In this document: one piece after another, positions 10,519-23,510 of the stretch
Numbering within the stretch: position 1 is the first letter of the stretch
How the letters are laid out: each line of letters starts with the position of its first letter
NCBI RefSeq assembly: GCF_003597395.2
Contig: NC_133771.1
Span: forward strand, 133,110,422-133,174,421
Length of the DNA: 64,000 nucleotides
Direction: 5' to 3'
From: Chelonoidis abingdonii
Lineage: Eukaryota; Chordata; Testudines; Testudinidae
Translations under genes and position numbers: made by a program
The notes under the pieces: generated by a model
What the model was told of the DNA's origin: nothing
The model's input: the letters and a program-made list of their open reading frames with translations, nothing else
The model's database searches: none

Positions 10519-10873
10519 GTCTCATGTCAAGCTCTTCCCACCTATGGAATGCTCTCTGGTGATTTGCTGCCTTCTCATGGCATGACAGATTTCTAGCCAG
10601 ACTTCTCCAGTCCTTTGTTCCTGTAGAACCCAATGTGGTTGGAAGGTTAGACTGGAATGGTTTGCAACAAAAACAGTATGCAGTATTCTGGGTTTTTGAG
10701 TACATAAGCCATGGCCTCTCTACTTTGTCACCATTGGGGATTTCAAGCCGGTAATGCGTTGGATGGAAACTTCTATTTTCATTGTCTTTGGGGAACACGA
10801 AGTTTTTCACTTGCTGTGGCCCATGCAGTACAAGGAAGTCCCTTAGGCTACTGGGTCCATAGTCCTGGATCAT
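10519..10873 (-). pseudogene. hAT (ZMYM1-like) transposase remnant, TTF zinc-finger part
   Basis: The minus-strand frame encodes 'DYGPSSLRDFLVLHGPQQV', 'FHPTHYRLEIPNGDKVERPW', 'YSKTQNTAYCFCCKPF' and 'GTKDWRSLARNLSCHEKAANHQRA'. This is the TTF-type zinc finger, with its CFCC cysteines and a Cys-His 'CHEKAANH' pair, found at the N-terminus of ZMYM1/ZMYM5-like hAT transposases. The frame runs into the Harbinger-like end and stops there. Upstream, remains of the N-terminal linker extend to about 11030 with a stop codon. Confidence 0.8.
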
Positions 10874-11722
10874 CTAGACTTAAGGAACTAAACTCAGCAG
10901 CAGCTGTTTCTTTCATGTCCACCACACTCTTCTCTGATCTACACTTTTCTTCAGGAATGTGCATGGTTACATCCATTAGAGACGGAGATATGGATGCTGC
11001 AGTAGTGCCAGGTCAACTGTACTCTGACTAAATGGAATATCAGGCATCTCCTCACCACTCACATCCTCACTGGGGCTGGAAGGCTCACCGTGAACATTTG
11101 TGTCTGTCTATGTATCTCCGGACAGCTCCTTCCTGCTTAGATAGAAAAGCTTCCTTAGCTTGCTTTCTTTTTCTGAATGCTGCCCCAGAAGGGTGTGTTC
11201 TTCTTTCACTCATGACTGCTGTTCTGTGCCAGCTGTAGTGGCTCTCAACACTGAGTTGAAGAGGACAAATAAGCAGGCTGATAGCAGGGCCTGCGTGAGG
11301 GAAGATATCAGCCTCTTAAGGGCCTAACTGGCTCCTACTACTTCGGTTGACTGCCTGTTCTCCTCAAGTGGATTCAGGGAAGCAACAGGAACAGGAAGCT
11401 CCCTGAGAAGCTGGTGTTAATCAGTCCAGGCTCCTGGGGGTGCTAGAGAGGTACATAAGAGGCTCCTCCTCCTCTTTCTTCCTGCAGCTCCTGCTGCTTT
11501 CTGTTACTCCCTCTCACCTTTTCTCCTGCCTGCCTGTTATGTCTCCTTTGCCCTCCTTCCTCCAGCACAGCACTCCACCATCTCTGTGCATCTAGAGCAG
11601 AGAGAATACATATGCACCAGCAGCAGGCACAATTTTCTACACTCTGGGTCCTCGCGGCGCCCCACTACAGTCTAGCACCTGAGGTGGCCAACTCAGTTTG
11701 CCTCACGGTAAGGCCTGCCCTG

Positions 11723-13559
11723 TTGCCACTGAAGTACATAACAAAGCCCCCATGACCTTTGATGAGGTTGGGCTCAGTATCTAGGTGCGGCTGAGTGTTT
11801 TATTGTTCAGATCCTAGCAAAGAGCTTCACTACAACTCACCAGTGGTGTATGATCCTTGTCCCTGCAACCATCACACAAATGAGTTAGAGTATGATTTCC
11901 CCTCCAACCCACACTCAGACACAAATACGAGATGGATCATGACATCCCCTCTCTCTACTAGCAGTTTGTGTAAAACCCACACATGTGTGAGTAGAAGGAA
12001 GCAGTAATCCAGAGCTGTTTTATTTGTATCCAGAGCTGCTTCTCTCTGTCCCCCATCCCGTGTGCCAGAAAGAGTGAGGTAACTTATTTTCAACATAGTT
12101 TTTAAAATATTTCATACAATATCTCTTTAACCTCTGACTAATCAGCAGATTTGACCTTCCTCTTGACTCAGAGGTACAACAAAGTTCAATGTTTTTAAGG
12201 CCCATATTTCATCGTCATCCTTATATGTATCCTTGTTCACTGCTGTAGCCCCAAACAGCCACAAGAGGGCAAACATCATCTATTAATTTGCAGAGTTGGA
12301 AAAAAGAGGAGTCTGGCCCTGGTCCAGCCATGTGCCTTACCTAGGTGTGAGCCCTGGAACAGGTGTTTTGGATTATATTGAAATAGAATGCTGGGGATAC
12401 CTGGATAAGCATGCTTTCCCAAATCTATTGCTCCGGGCTCCTTTTGTACTGTCAGATTGAAAACTACTTCTCTCCCCCACCTCAGCCTCCACCCCCAGTT
12501 AAACTCAAACCAGATGGTTCCTCTCAAAGTGAACAAATGCTTCTTTCTTTCTTTAGCAAAAGAATAATCTAGATGAAATGTTAGAAATGCAAAATACAAA
12601 AGTCAGATGATAACTGCGATTCCACAGCAATGGAATCAATCGCATGGCTATGGGAAAGGCTTTCTCAAAGAGATCATGGTAACACGTCATCAGACTTGAT
12701 GTCTTTACTGGAAAAAATTAAGGGGTATATTTTTCATTACATTTTTTGTCAAATGTAGTAATTGGAGATCTACACTGCTTTGCATGTGTTTAGTGTCTAC
12801 TGTTTCTTTTTAAAACTTTGATTTTTTTTTTTTAAATCAGCTGTCAGCAGAAAGTAGAACATAAGTCACCATGTTTGGTAATTTGCAAACTGATTGCTCA
12901 GAGTGGCTCTTGAAGGCATTGTCTCATTGTCTTCTGGAAAACAAAGAAACTCAGGAAAACAAGATTTTCCATACAAGAATAGATCCAAGAACCATCTTGT
13001 CAGTTATCATGTTGCCAACAACGGCCAGTCTTGGATGAATGAGTGGAAAATCCCAGCTACAATGCACCTAATTTTGCATTTGTGCATTACAGGCTGGAAG
13101 AAAGAAAAAATTCTTGACCACAGCCCATTAGCTTGTGCTGTGTAACATTAGATGATGGAAAATGTAATGCTTTATTTTTTCTGCCTCTTAGCTCACCCTC
13201 AGACCTTCATTATTTTAAAAATCAAAGTACACAAAACTGGGACTTTAATAAGACTGAATATATTCCTTTCAAAATCAGAGTGTTACTCCTGATGGCTGAC
13301 AACTGTCACCCACTAACTGGAACTTGCTGCTTGTCCTATGGCTAGGTACAGAAAGGCTCATCAGAGAAGTTTTTCACTCCTCGCATACTCCACAAGATTT
13401 GGCTCTCCATGGCTCAAATGAATAGTCCTTGCCACAAGTACATAGTCCTTAGGACGTAATCCTGAATATCTCTGAGACAAAGTCTGATAATCAAAAGGAA
13501 CTCTGCTGAATTATTTGATTCTTCGTGTGTGACTACGTTTATTCAGTTTTACACTACTT
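11723..13559. other. Intergenic, no gene seen
   Basis: Nothing coding is supported. The only site I would flag is the CTCF-like word at 12259-12272, listed separately. Confidence 0.4.
12259..12272 (+). promoter_or_regulatory. Candidate CTCF site
   Basis: CCACAAGAGGGCAA fits the CTCF core consensus CCASNAGRKGGCRS at nearly every position. This is a sequence match only; occupancy is unknown. Confidence 0.35.
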
Positions 13560-13755
13560 TGTACTCCAAAAGGCACTCTTTGAAGATCTCAGAGAACTTT
13601 CTAAATATCAGTAGTTACACTCATGGCTGTTGTGAAGTTAAGTAGTATTATCTCCAGTTTACAGATAAAGCACAAAAAAGTTAAGTAATTTGCCCAACAT
13701 GACAAAGAAAGCTTGTGGCACAGCCAGACTCACAGGCCCTCTCCCCGACCAGTAG
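13560..13755 (-). repeat. MIR SINE
   Basis: The plus strand shows the reverse complement of the MIR core: a TTGTGAAG.TAAGTAGTATTATC segment, 'CAGTTTACAGATAAAGCA', 'GTTAAGTAATTTGCCCAA', then 'GTGGCACAGCC'. It is strongly diverged, as expected for an ancient amniote repeat. Confidence 0.75.
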
Positions 13756-14579
13756 ATCTGTGCTTTAAACACCAGACCATCTTTTGTTTCCCTAAATACC
13801 ACTTTGTGAAACTACTGTCTCCATTTTGGATGAAGCAGTGACAACAGTCAGTATTCAGTCTGAAAATAAAGGGTTTTCCTTATAGAGTACGTCTGCCAAG
13901 AAAAGTGCCACTGTGAAAATAGAATCTTCTTGCTCAACAGATCTTCTCCCTTTAGGTATGCAATAGTATTGTCAATCCAAAACCTTCTAAAATCATGAGT
14001 CAGGCCTTAAGAAATCATGGGATTGGCTTAAAATCATGCGATTAAAAAAAACAATGTTTGTGGCTAACTGGCCAGGAAAGCTGAGCATGAGGAGGAGCCA
14101 GGTCTCTGTCGGGCGTGCACCGATGCCCCTTGATGTTGATAGCAGAACGTTACCCAAAGTCTCTCATCTCACCCTTCTTTTTTATAGGCTTTTAGTCTGG
14201 ATTCAAAGTCTATAGGTCTTGCTGTGTCACGCTGCCTCCAGGTTTGGACTGATCACCCGTCAATTGCAGGCAGGACTTTCAGCCCTGAACCTGGCTTTGA
14301 TCTTCCTTCTGTTGTTTCTTTTGTCCTTTTCTTTTTGGGTGGATGCTTCTTACTTTGTTTAGGGCTGTTGTCTGCCTCTTCAGCCGTTGGTATTTGAATT
14401 TTATCTCATCAGGACAGGCTGGCGCTGGAGGTTGATTCTGTCACCCATACATACCTCATTCACACATCTCAAATAAACTAATAAAATTACAGCATGGCTC
14501 GCAAAAATGAAGGCTGCAGCACAAGCCTTCCAGAAAATGGAGTAAGCATTTTAAAATGGGTTTTGAATTACAATAGTGC
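13756..14579. other. Intergenic with one unassigned repeat copy
   Basis: The stretch 13965-14055 contains a spaced series of AAATCATG words (AAATCATGAGTCAGGCC, then AAATCATGGGATTGGC, then AAATCATGCG). It resembles, in reverse orientation, the stretch at 25120-25215. The rest shows nothing I can name. Confidence 0.4.
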
Positions 14580-14688
14580 ACAGAAGTTACAATGTAGGCA
14601 AAATGGCAAGTGTAATGAAATGGTGAACAGAAGTTACAATGCAAGTAAAATGGCAAGTGTAATGAAATGGTGAACAGAAGTTACAATG
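14580..14688. repeat. 47-bp tandem repeat, 2.3 copies
   Basis: The unit starts ACAGAAGTTACAATG and contains AAATGGCAAGTGTAATGAAA. It begins at 14580, 14627 and 14674, the last copy being partial. The two full copies differ at only a few bases, so the duplication is fairly recent. Confidence 0.9.
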
Positions 14689-16983
14689 ATACAGTGAATT
14701 ACTAAAAACAATTTCTTTCACATCAGTTCTACAGCAGTTATTAGACATGTTCAGTAACTGTTTTGGAAGCCATATAGACAGTTTCCATTAAGGACAAACC
14801 ATCTTGCAGGGCCCACACATATTTACCATCTGAGAGCAGAGCCAATCAGACATTAGAGAGGGGAAGGTTGTAGACCCAGGAGGTAAAGACAGCCCTGTGG
14901 ACTCAGTGGCTGATCGATGCAGGGCCAAGAAATATGTCTGTTGTAAGACTTGGGTCCCAGTACCATGTTGGATACAGGTGTTTGTTGTGTCTGCTCTGCA
15001 CACAATGTTAAGAAATGAGGAAACCAGCTGGACACAGCTGGGCTCCAAAAACCACGTTTATTGACTATATATAAACATACCTGGTCTAGCTACTTATATA
15101 CACTGCTGCTATATTAAGTTCTGGTGGTTAGTGCAATAGGAGACAGGGAGGCCTACTAGAAGGATAACAGTCTACTTAAAGGGATATTACCCAATTGCTA
15201 TACAATACAGACTTATTCCGACTTTACATAAAAGGGACACCCTCAGTTGAAGTAATGAAAGCTCTACCACAGTGTATTTTATGGACCCAGAGGGAGTGTT
15301 GGAGGGGAGCCCGAGCATTTGTCACATCCTGAGGCTACAGAGTCTATTGAAATAACACTTGGCTTTTAGCTGACTACTTCCTACTAAGATTGTGTCTTGG
15401 GTAAAGAGAAAAGAATTAGAGCTCAGAGCGGTGAGGGTCTGTAGATCCATCTCTGACGTAGTTGCTCTCGTGGGGCTAGAACAGAGCCCAATGGTCTAGA
15501 TTGACAGACTTTCTGATATCTACAGGAAACTGTAATTTTATATACTGATCCCAATACTTGTCCCACTGGGGATATAGGCTGCAGACTGCCTATTTTACCA
15601 GCTACTGAGAAGCCAAGTCAACTATTAGACCAAAGATTGAAGCACTGCTAGCTGTGAGAATCCCCAGACTTTTGTTTGCTGACAAAACTACAGTATTCAA
15701 GAATAAAGAATTGAGACCGTTGCCAGTCTTCTCAAGCTCTCAAGAGGATCCAGGTGACAGATACATTTTAAGGCCACACTGTGGAGAATTTCTTCTCTAA
15801 AAAAAGATCAGAGGGAATATGTGTATGTTTGCAGGTGGGAAGAGACATTTTGATGTGACCCTCATTGAGTGACAATAACAGGAGGTGGGACATGGAGCAG
15901 CTGCTTAGCCCCAATAAGAGACTTTTCTGTTTTAACCAGTGTTTCATTATAGGAACTTCTTTGACATCCTTAATTTCACAGCTGACACTGGATGACATTC
16001 TCTGTGGCTGAAAATGAATCATTGGAAAGATGGAAGTAAATCGGAGCATTATTTGCATAAGTGATAAAATTAGACCAGTGCACCTTTCTTACATAGATAA
16101 GGCCTTAAACATAGGCACATCATATGTCCATGCAAACAGAGAACTGAGTGGACAAAGCATGCGTGTACATATGCCAGTAGATCTTTGGGCACGTTATTGC
16201 CTGGTTTTATGCAATTACAAGTTTGTACATGCACACATAATTTTTAAGGGCACATATCAGGTTCCTATATTAGAAAATTTGGTCCTTAATGACTTTTTTT
16301 TAAAGAATCCAGCATAATTATTTTAGTGTGGGGTGCTGGCTTGGAAGCTGTCACAAGCACCTACATTCAGAGTTTTTCAGACAGTAGCCCTGAGGTTTAA
16401 CTCTGTGTAATTCTTTCCAAAAAGTCTTGAAAAGGCAGAACTTTGGCCTGTGCTTCAGAAAAGAGTTAAGCTGAAGTGCAGGAAAAGAGAGTGTCCTAGA
16501 ACTGTACATATTTTAACCCAAGTATCTGTAACTCAAATGGCGCCCAAACAGGGACTACCACTTACTACATTTGTATGAGTGTTTGCAGTATGATGCCCTG
16601 CATATGGACTCCACGGTTCCCAAATTGCTGTGCACGTAGTGTTGTCTTCTAATGTTAGTAATTTTCATAGCATTGCACATTTGCATGGCACAACAGTGAA
16701 GAAACAAAATAAATGAGACCATACGAACTATTGCTCTTTTAAAGGAACAATCACTAGATGGCACTACGAGCTAAGGTAAAGATCTGCATATTATTAAGAC
16801 TAATTCTGAGAATTGCATTAGTTGTGTTCACTTTCATGGGAGAAGTCAATTCTCATTTAAAAATAAACTGGAAATAAAAAAATTAAAATATGTTTTTGGT
16901 TATGGTACAGAAACAGAAGAAAGAAAAAATAAGCACCTCATTCTAATGATATTGATTTCCATTTGTTTTTTTTATAGACTACT
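14689..16983. other. Intergenic, no gene seen
   Basis: No exon, RNA gene or clear mobile element was recognised. A CTCF-like word TCACTAGATGGCAC lies at 16751-16764. Confidence 0.4.
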
Positions 16984-17093
16984 CAATGTTTCTCAACCAC
17001 CAGTTCGTGAACCGGCACTGGTCCCTGAGATCATCCTGACAGTTTAGGAAGGCAGCAAGCCTGTCCGTAGTATCAAAAGGTTGAGAAACACTA
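16984..17093. mobile_element. Tiny hAT-like MITE
   Basis: A 110-bp segment bounded by near-perfect inverted ends: CAATGTTTCTCAACCAC and AAGGTTGAGAAACACTA. The ends recall the CAGTGTTTCTCAAC termini of hAT MITEs. A clean 8-bp duplication is not visible. Confidence 0.6.
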
Positions 17094-20003
17094 GACTGCG
17101 TCTTCTATTCAAAAGGATCACAAATAACTAACATTGCAGATCTGTATCTATTCTAGGATCACTTTTTTTGACAGGCATTTATAAAATTCTCTCTCCTTGA
17201 TTTTGCAACCCTCAGCTTCATTGAGACTGCTTGCATCAACAAGGGTTGCTTGATTTACATCCATCAGTTAAGATAATATTTCATTAAACTGTATTTTAAA
17301 AAAAACCTCAGTGTACAAGCACCATGCAGCCTAAGGTCAGGGGGGTACAGAGGACCATGGTGCTCCAGCACGTAATATGGCATAGAAGTCGATGTGTGTT
17401 TGGGGGAAGAGGTACACGCCTCTACATCACCCCCCATTTCCCTTCTTTTCCCATCTTTTTTACAATGACCCTGGCTAACCTTGTTCCCTGCTCCTTAATT
17501 TCCTTCCCTTCTCTTTCCCACAATCCAGTATAGTTTTTTGTGTGCTCAAAGATGAGCAGGAACATTGGCAACATGGAAAAATGAGTGTGACAACTATGAA
17601 TTATAACTTCTTTGCACACAAAACAAATGAATGGACAGAACCATGACTTATTTGTACACATATGAAGTGGACAGTATTTAATGTCTAGATTTTTTAATTT
17701 GCCAGTTTGTAATGGAGACAGGCAGGAAGGATGAAAAGCAAAATTTGATCTTTTTTTTTGGTTTCTTTTAACAAATACTGGCTTTTTCTGTCAGTCACTC
17801 CCATAAGGCCTTATGTGCATGCTTTAGGGAGCACTTGCTGTGCCAGTTGAGCTCAGGTGAAATGTAGTATTTTGTATTTCCCTTTGTATTTATTAGATGT
17901 GTCCAAACAGCCTTTGGCTGTACAAATTTGAAAACTAAGTAGCTTGTTGATCTATGTCAGCTCTATGTAGAATCACATCCAGAATAAACTAGACACATTT
18001 CCCACTGCTGGCAAAGAAGACCTTAGTAAATAGGTGAGCCACGCTCCCTGTCCAGAAGGTCAATAGATGTGCATTCTGTCAGATCGAGGGAGGAAGCAAA
18101 GTTTCACAGCAGAGAGTTCTCCACCGATAACTCCCTTTCTCCTAAAATCTTCAAAACTAAGGATTGTTGGCAAAAGTGATCCAACTGAGCTTGTGGAAAG
18201 AAAAAGAGAGGTGGTCTTGACTTCAGGCAGTTTAATATCTGATATGTTTTCTGTCAGTAGGGGGAGTTAGAGGCCCAGTCCTGCAAACCTGTACTCACAG
18301 GAATAATTCTGTTGAAACTGAAGGATTATTTACAGGAGTAAAGATTACTTACATAAGGAAGGCCTGAAAGATCTAGCCATCCACTATGTGCTTGTGGGAC
18401 AAAGACTATGATGATCTAGAAGGTCTTTTCCATTTCTAACTCCTAGGATCCCATGAGCCAAGCTGACAGAGAAAAGAGAGAGAAATATTGGGTGCCAATT
18501 TTCCTGATTTACACCTGGGTAAATGACAGGAGAAACTCCAGTTCCATCAATGGAGTTATGCTAGTACAAAAGCAGTGTGAGAGGAGAATCAGGCCCCAAG
18601 AGTGGTTGCATGATGGCCAAAATACTTTGGCCCTTATTCAATATTAGGTTAACTCTATTGACTTGAACCCACTTACAGAATTTAGCCCACAATTAGTGGT
18701 TGCTAGCAGATAACAGAGCTGTGATAGCTGTAACTCTGCCTGATCAAGCCAAAAAAGATGCTGTGATATTTATCGTATTAGCTCCCAACAGAACAATCCA
18801 TCAACTTGGTATGTATTCAAACCATAATTAAGGCAAGCTGGCATATGACAAGCAATTATTCATAAGCCATGAATAGCAAGATGTTGGGTATACAGCTAAT
18901 GTTCGGTGACAGCTTTTCCTTGTTGACATTTTGAGAAAAAAATGTTCATTTAAAGGTGAGCTGAGGTGAACTGGAAAGATTTTTTTTAAAAAGGGTTTAA
19001 GAACTGTGTATGAGCACAAGTGGAGGAGAGCATGTGGTGCACTCTGATTTATTTTAACCACATTGTAAAACATATTTTCCTCTTTTACCTACCTGTCAAG
19101 ACCTTTGTTCAGGGTAATATTACTCCTGCCTGAGCTGAATAAATCACAAACAATGCACAGCAGACCATTTTCCTGCACTCCCCATATGGCAATGGTTACC
19201 AAACATTTTTGTTAAATTGTTCCCTGGTGACTGACTGACATATGGACCTCCCAAGGCTATTCATCTCCCCTCACTGTTGGCATGCTTGCCACCATCTCTC
19301 CTTTTGCCTTTCCTCTTTCTCCTCTTCTTTCTTTGTTCTCATCTTGTTGTTTTCTCTCTGTCCCCCCCTCCCTTTATCTGACTACCTTCATTTTTTCTCC
19401 CACCTTTTCTTCTCCATCCCAGCATAAATCTGCCTGCTCCTAGACCACCTCCTGTAATGTTTTGTGTCTTGTTTAAGCACGCACTAAAACACTAACACAG
19501 TCCACTTCTGGCCAGTTCTATTCCCAACAGCTCATTCTGAGTGCCAAGCAGGAGTTAACAGCACAACATAGCTGCCACTCAATAACCCCAACATGACATC
19601 AACAACTGTGACGAGACACACAAACACAAGAATGGTGGCTATCCTATTTTGATCTATTTGAACCACTGATGCTGGACTAGCAACCTCATCTTTCTTGTTG
19701 TTGCTTGACATAGCCCAGCAAGTGTAACTTCAGAAAAGCCTGTGTCTTGCTTTGGTTTCAGTCCAGCCAGCTACAGCTACAGCAACAGAGATGTTGACCC
19801 AGAGTCACAGAGACCTCTCCCTTGATATCAGCCCAATCAGATAGAGGAGCTGAGCCAGTGACCTCACATAGGTCTGTGCTTTTACAATATGCAATGAACA
19901 AAAGGCGCTGAGCAAAGATTAAAGCAAAAGGCAGCACATGGAAGGGCAGCCTGGCAGCTCCCCCGGTTCTAGACGTTGAGTAAGGGAGTTCCCCTCCTCT
20001 TCT
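17094..20003. other. Intergenic; only short palindromic repeats
   Basis: The stretches 18290-18350 and 18500-18600 carry diverged copies of palindromic repeats built around CATTGAAGTCAATGG. A CT-rich run lies at 19270-19420. Nothing coding is supported. Confidence 0.4.
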
Positions 20004-20006
20004 CTA

Positions 20007-20321
20007 CTGCTTGGGTGAGCTCAGGAGAGCTCCCTTACCTTCTGTCACTGCAATGGCTGGTGAAATGACAAATTGTGAGACGGGAGAATCAGAACAGACA
20101 GCAGACGTGGGAGCTGGTGGCTGGATGTGTGGAACAGCTGTCAGAGTCATTCCTGGAAGTATGTTCTCCTTCATTGCCATGTTAAGGGCCACTCCGTGCC
20201 TTAGCATGCTCAACACACCCCATGGGGAGTTTACGTTAGTAGGCCCAAAACCTTTCCAATAACAGGTGGAGCAGCAGATGGAGAAGAATTGTCCAAGGCG
20301 GAGTCCCCTATTTACATTCAT
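20007..20321 (-). other. Unrecognised open frame with splice-donor-like end (possible exon or retro-fragment)
   Basis: The minus strand is open for 105 codons from ATG 20321. The part from about 20270 has protein-like composition: 'GVLSMLRHGVALNMAMKE', then 'PGMTLTAVPHIQPPAPTSAV' and 'SQFVISPAIAVTE'. The next bases read GAAG then GTAAGG, a good splice donor at 20038 reading leftwards, and the frame stops shortly after. I do not recognise the protein. It could be a minus-strand exon, a piece of a transposon protein, or chance. Confidence 0.25.
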
Positions 20322-23300
20322 TTTTCTATTTTCCTGCTGGCTTTTCCTCTGGGTGGGAAAGAAGTAAAACTGCCACCTCCAACTCCCCTTCTTTCCTGGG
20401 GAAAATGGGGACCCTGCTCTTAATTTTGCAAACCTGAACTAGAATCTCAATGGCAGAATGGCAGTATTAGTTCTGTCTCCTGTCCTGGCTCTGTGGGTGG
20501 GAACTCCAGAGTTGTCCCCCATGCCGCACTATGGTCTGTGTTCACAAGCACGTCCATACTTTTGTTTGGCTGGCTATGAGCCTTTTGAAGGACGCTGCCC
20601 CCCTTCAGCCACATTTCCTCATCTCTATTCTCTATCCCACTTCTACTTGCCATTGCACAAGACAATGCAATGATATTCAGGTCAGGACCTCAATGACCAT
20701 GATAACATCCAGGATAACCACCAAAATCAGTCACGTCCACCTTTCTATTTTGATCTATTTTAATCTCTTTTGCCAAAGATTGGTGACATTGACACAGAGC
20801 AAGTTTATTGCGAGACCTTCTCCTAGTGTGCCAAAGGGGTGGGAGAGTGGGAGAGGGGGGTCTAGAGGGAATGGTGTTGATAAGCTAACGAGACATGCAA
20901 AGAGCAATGCCACATGCTATAACCAGTTCCAGTTCTTCCCATTCAGTCCCAATTCTCCCTCTCTGGTAAAATACACAGGAGTCTCCACTATCTGTCAGAT
21001 GGATCATTTGCCATTTGGATTGTCCTCTGTTCTCCCCTATTCAAGAGCTGCCCAGTAGTTCTTCCTGTTGAGGTGCATTAATTGAAGGGGATAGGGGGAG
21101 TTAGACAGCATATCTGGTTTGTGGTACAGCTCCCTGACATAATTGATCTGGGTGCTACACCCCACCTCCTGCAGTGGGTGGACCCTCATTTTTTATTAAA
21201 GTTTGAGTTTTGACACTACAATCAAAATACGGGGGGTGGTGTCTTGAAAACAGTTTTACTTAGTTTTCTCTGCTATTTTTGACCAGCTCTAATTGTTTGT
21301 AGAACTGAGCTAATATTTCACACCAACTAATTTATTTGATGCATTTAACTTTTTTTTTCTATTTCCAGAATTATCACAAGATGATCGCAGGTTCCTCAGT
21401 GATAAATATTATTTGCAAAATATCTTTTTGAATGTTTTATTCTATGGCTTGATTGTTTCTTAATTGTTACTGGGCACTTAAGTCACATGGTATTAGTTCA
21501 GTTCCCTGATTCACACTTCCTGGGTGAATTGTTGCATGTACACATTTATAATTCACCGGTGTGAGAATACTCACACAGACAACTTTAAATTCACTTTCTC
21601 TGCATATTCATGCCAGTGAAACTTGATCCTTTGAATGTTTAAGGAAAGGCATGCAATGTTTAAGGGGAATGCAAAAATGGCAGGAGCATAGCCAAGGTGA
21701 GTGCATTTCACATCAGTTATAGAAGATTTTTGCATTATTCTTCCAGCTCTTATGTTCTGTCATTTTAAACATATTAACAGGTTTTTTATACCCACCAAAA
21801 GAGAATCCAATTGTAGCTGGTCAAACAAGTTCCAAATGTAATTTTCTCACAAACCTTTTCCAGTTTTTACACTTTAATCCAGCTCATTAATGTTGGAGTC
21901 AATGAGTCAGGACTAGAAAAGTAACTGTGGGTGTGAGATACAGGGATCGTTACATGGTTGAATTCAGTGGATTTCTCTAATGTATAAAAGTGGCCAAATA
22001 TCTCTATTACAACCACAGAGTTTCTCACTCTTAATCTCTATGCTTCTCAGATGGTGTCCTTTCTGTATTCTTGTCCTACATCTTGTCTTTGGACCTTCCA
22101 CCATGTACTTGTCTTTCCTTGTTTGGCAAATGGTCATCCTGTCTTCATTCAAATTATATGACAGGGTTGCCCGTGATAGCAGGCGATTGGACTCAGTGGT
22201 CTGGGTTTTCCCCTCCAGTCCCCAGATAATTTCTTAAGGAAACCACACTTCTCCCATAAGGCCTTTTAAAAATAATCCAAAGAAAAATGAACCTTAAAAT
22301 ATCTACAGTTTAGAGACATGACTATCATTTGGTGGCTTGGTGTATTATCAATTTTAGACCCAGGCAAATACAGGAACACATATCTTCGAATATTCATTTG
22401 AATCTGAAAGCAAGTTTCAATCAGTCATTTAATGGTCCTCTTGTCTTTGGCTTTTTCACTGACCTGTGAGTTTGATAAAACTTGAAATTTTTTAACTTGC
22501 ATGTTCACTGAGAGTAAATTTTGAAACTGGCACATTCAGTTGTAAAATCTGAAATTGACTATTCAAAATGTGTTGGATAGTTTTATAAGCAACATGGTAC
22601 AAATTGAGAAGTGCAAATTGTACAAATGAACTTGCAATTAAAAATCCATGCTGTGCTAGTTATAAAAGTTATCCAATCAGAGAATGGCATCACCAGCAGG
22701 TGACTTGAGTTTTACCCAGCAGAGCTCATATAGAAAATATCTGCAGATTTTCTGTATGCAGAATGATCTCCCATCTACTTTGTTTTGAACTTTGCCTCCA
22801 GAGGCAGGAGAGTCAAAACATTTGGGTACAGCACTTAATGGAACGGAAGGGGGGCGGGGGAAGTTCCTGAGGAGTGAAATCTGTAGAAGGGTATCTGTCA
22901 TCTCTCTCTTCTCTCTATCCCTTGCAAGATAGAGTGAAGGTAATGCTCTGCAGGGATATTCCCATCCAATAGCACAAGGTGCTTACCATTCCTGTCTCTA
23001 GTAGAGTCATTACTGATGCAAGACAATGGTTAATGTAACCTACAGACTAAGTCTGCTATAACTAGATTATGTTTTATTGATGATCCCATTAATAGCTGGT
23101 GACAGTGGAGAGTGAATTTCCACAGTTCACGGCCTTTTGTAAGACCTCTTCTGGAACATTTCTTTCCACTGTCATCACCCAGACTTCCCCTTTGACCTCT
23201 TTATCAGTCAGTGAGTGGTACCAGAGGCTTAAGATGCATACCCACAGCAGTACACCATGCACCCTTTTCACAGGAGCACACCTAGTGGGAAGAATTAAAA

Positions 23301-23430
23301 TAGCCCACATGTACAAAATAGACATCCTTGAACTGTTGTCTATTAAATAACTCATAAGGTGATAATACTAGCATTTAGTTTCAAATTCCCCTCTCATTGT
23401 TACCATGATTGCATTAATGTTGATCTTTAT
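20322..23430. other. Intergenic, no gene seen
   Basis: A lone right end of the AGAGCTGGTCAAAA inverted-repeat family (TTTTTGACCAGCTCTA) lies at 21268-21283. No partner end was found nearby. Confidence 0.4.
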
Positions 23431-23510
23431 AGTTATGAGGCCTCATTCAAAACTCTCCGAGGTCAATGGGAGTCTTTCCATTGGCTTTGGCTCAGGTTCT
23501 TAATTAGCTC
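23431..23510. repeat. Palindromic short repeat (copy 1)
   Basis: The centre reads GGTCAATGGGAGTCTTTCCA, with flanks of CTCATTCAAAA and TTGGCTTTGGCTCAGG. The halves are inverted copies, giving a hairpin. Related copies lie at 38300-38365 and 45780-45850. Confidence 0.65.

Larger units (their letters stand above)
9047..11722 (-). mobile_element. hAT element with ZMYM1/TTF-type transposase, split by a Harbinger-like insertion
   Basis: Read on the minus strand, the element begins near 11722 with CAGGGCAGGCCTTACCGTGA, a hAT-like end. A noncoding leader of about 650 bp follows, then coding remains at 11030-10519, a foreign insert at 9400-10515, and more coding sequence to 9047. The far end and any 8-bp duplication were not found, so the 3' part is probably lost. 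Position 9047 is the end of recognisable coding sequence, not a proven terminus. Confidence 0.65.
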
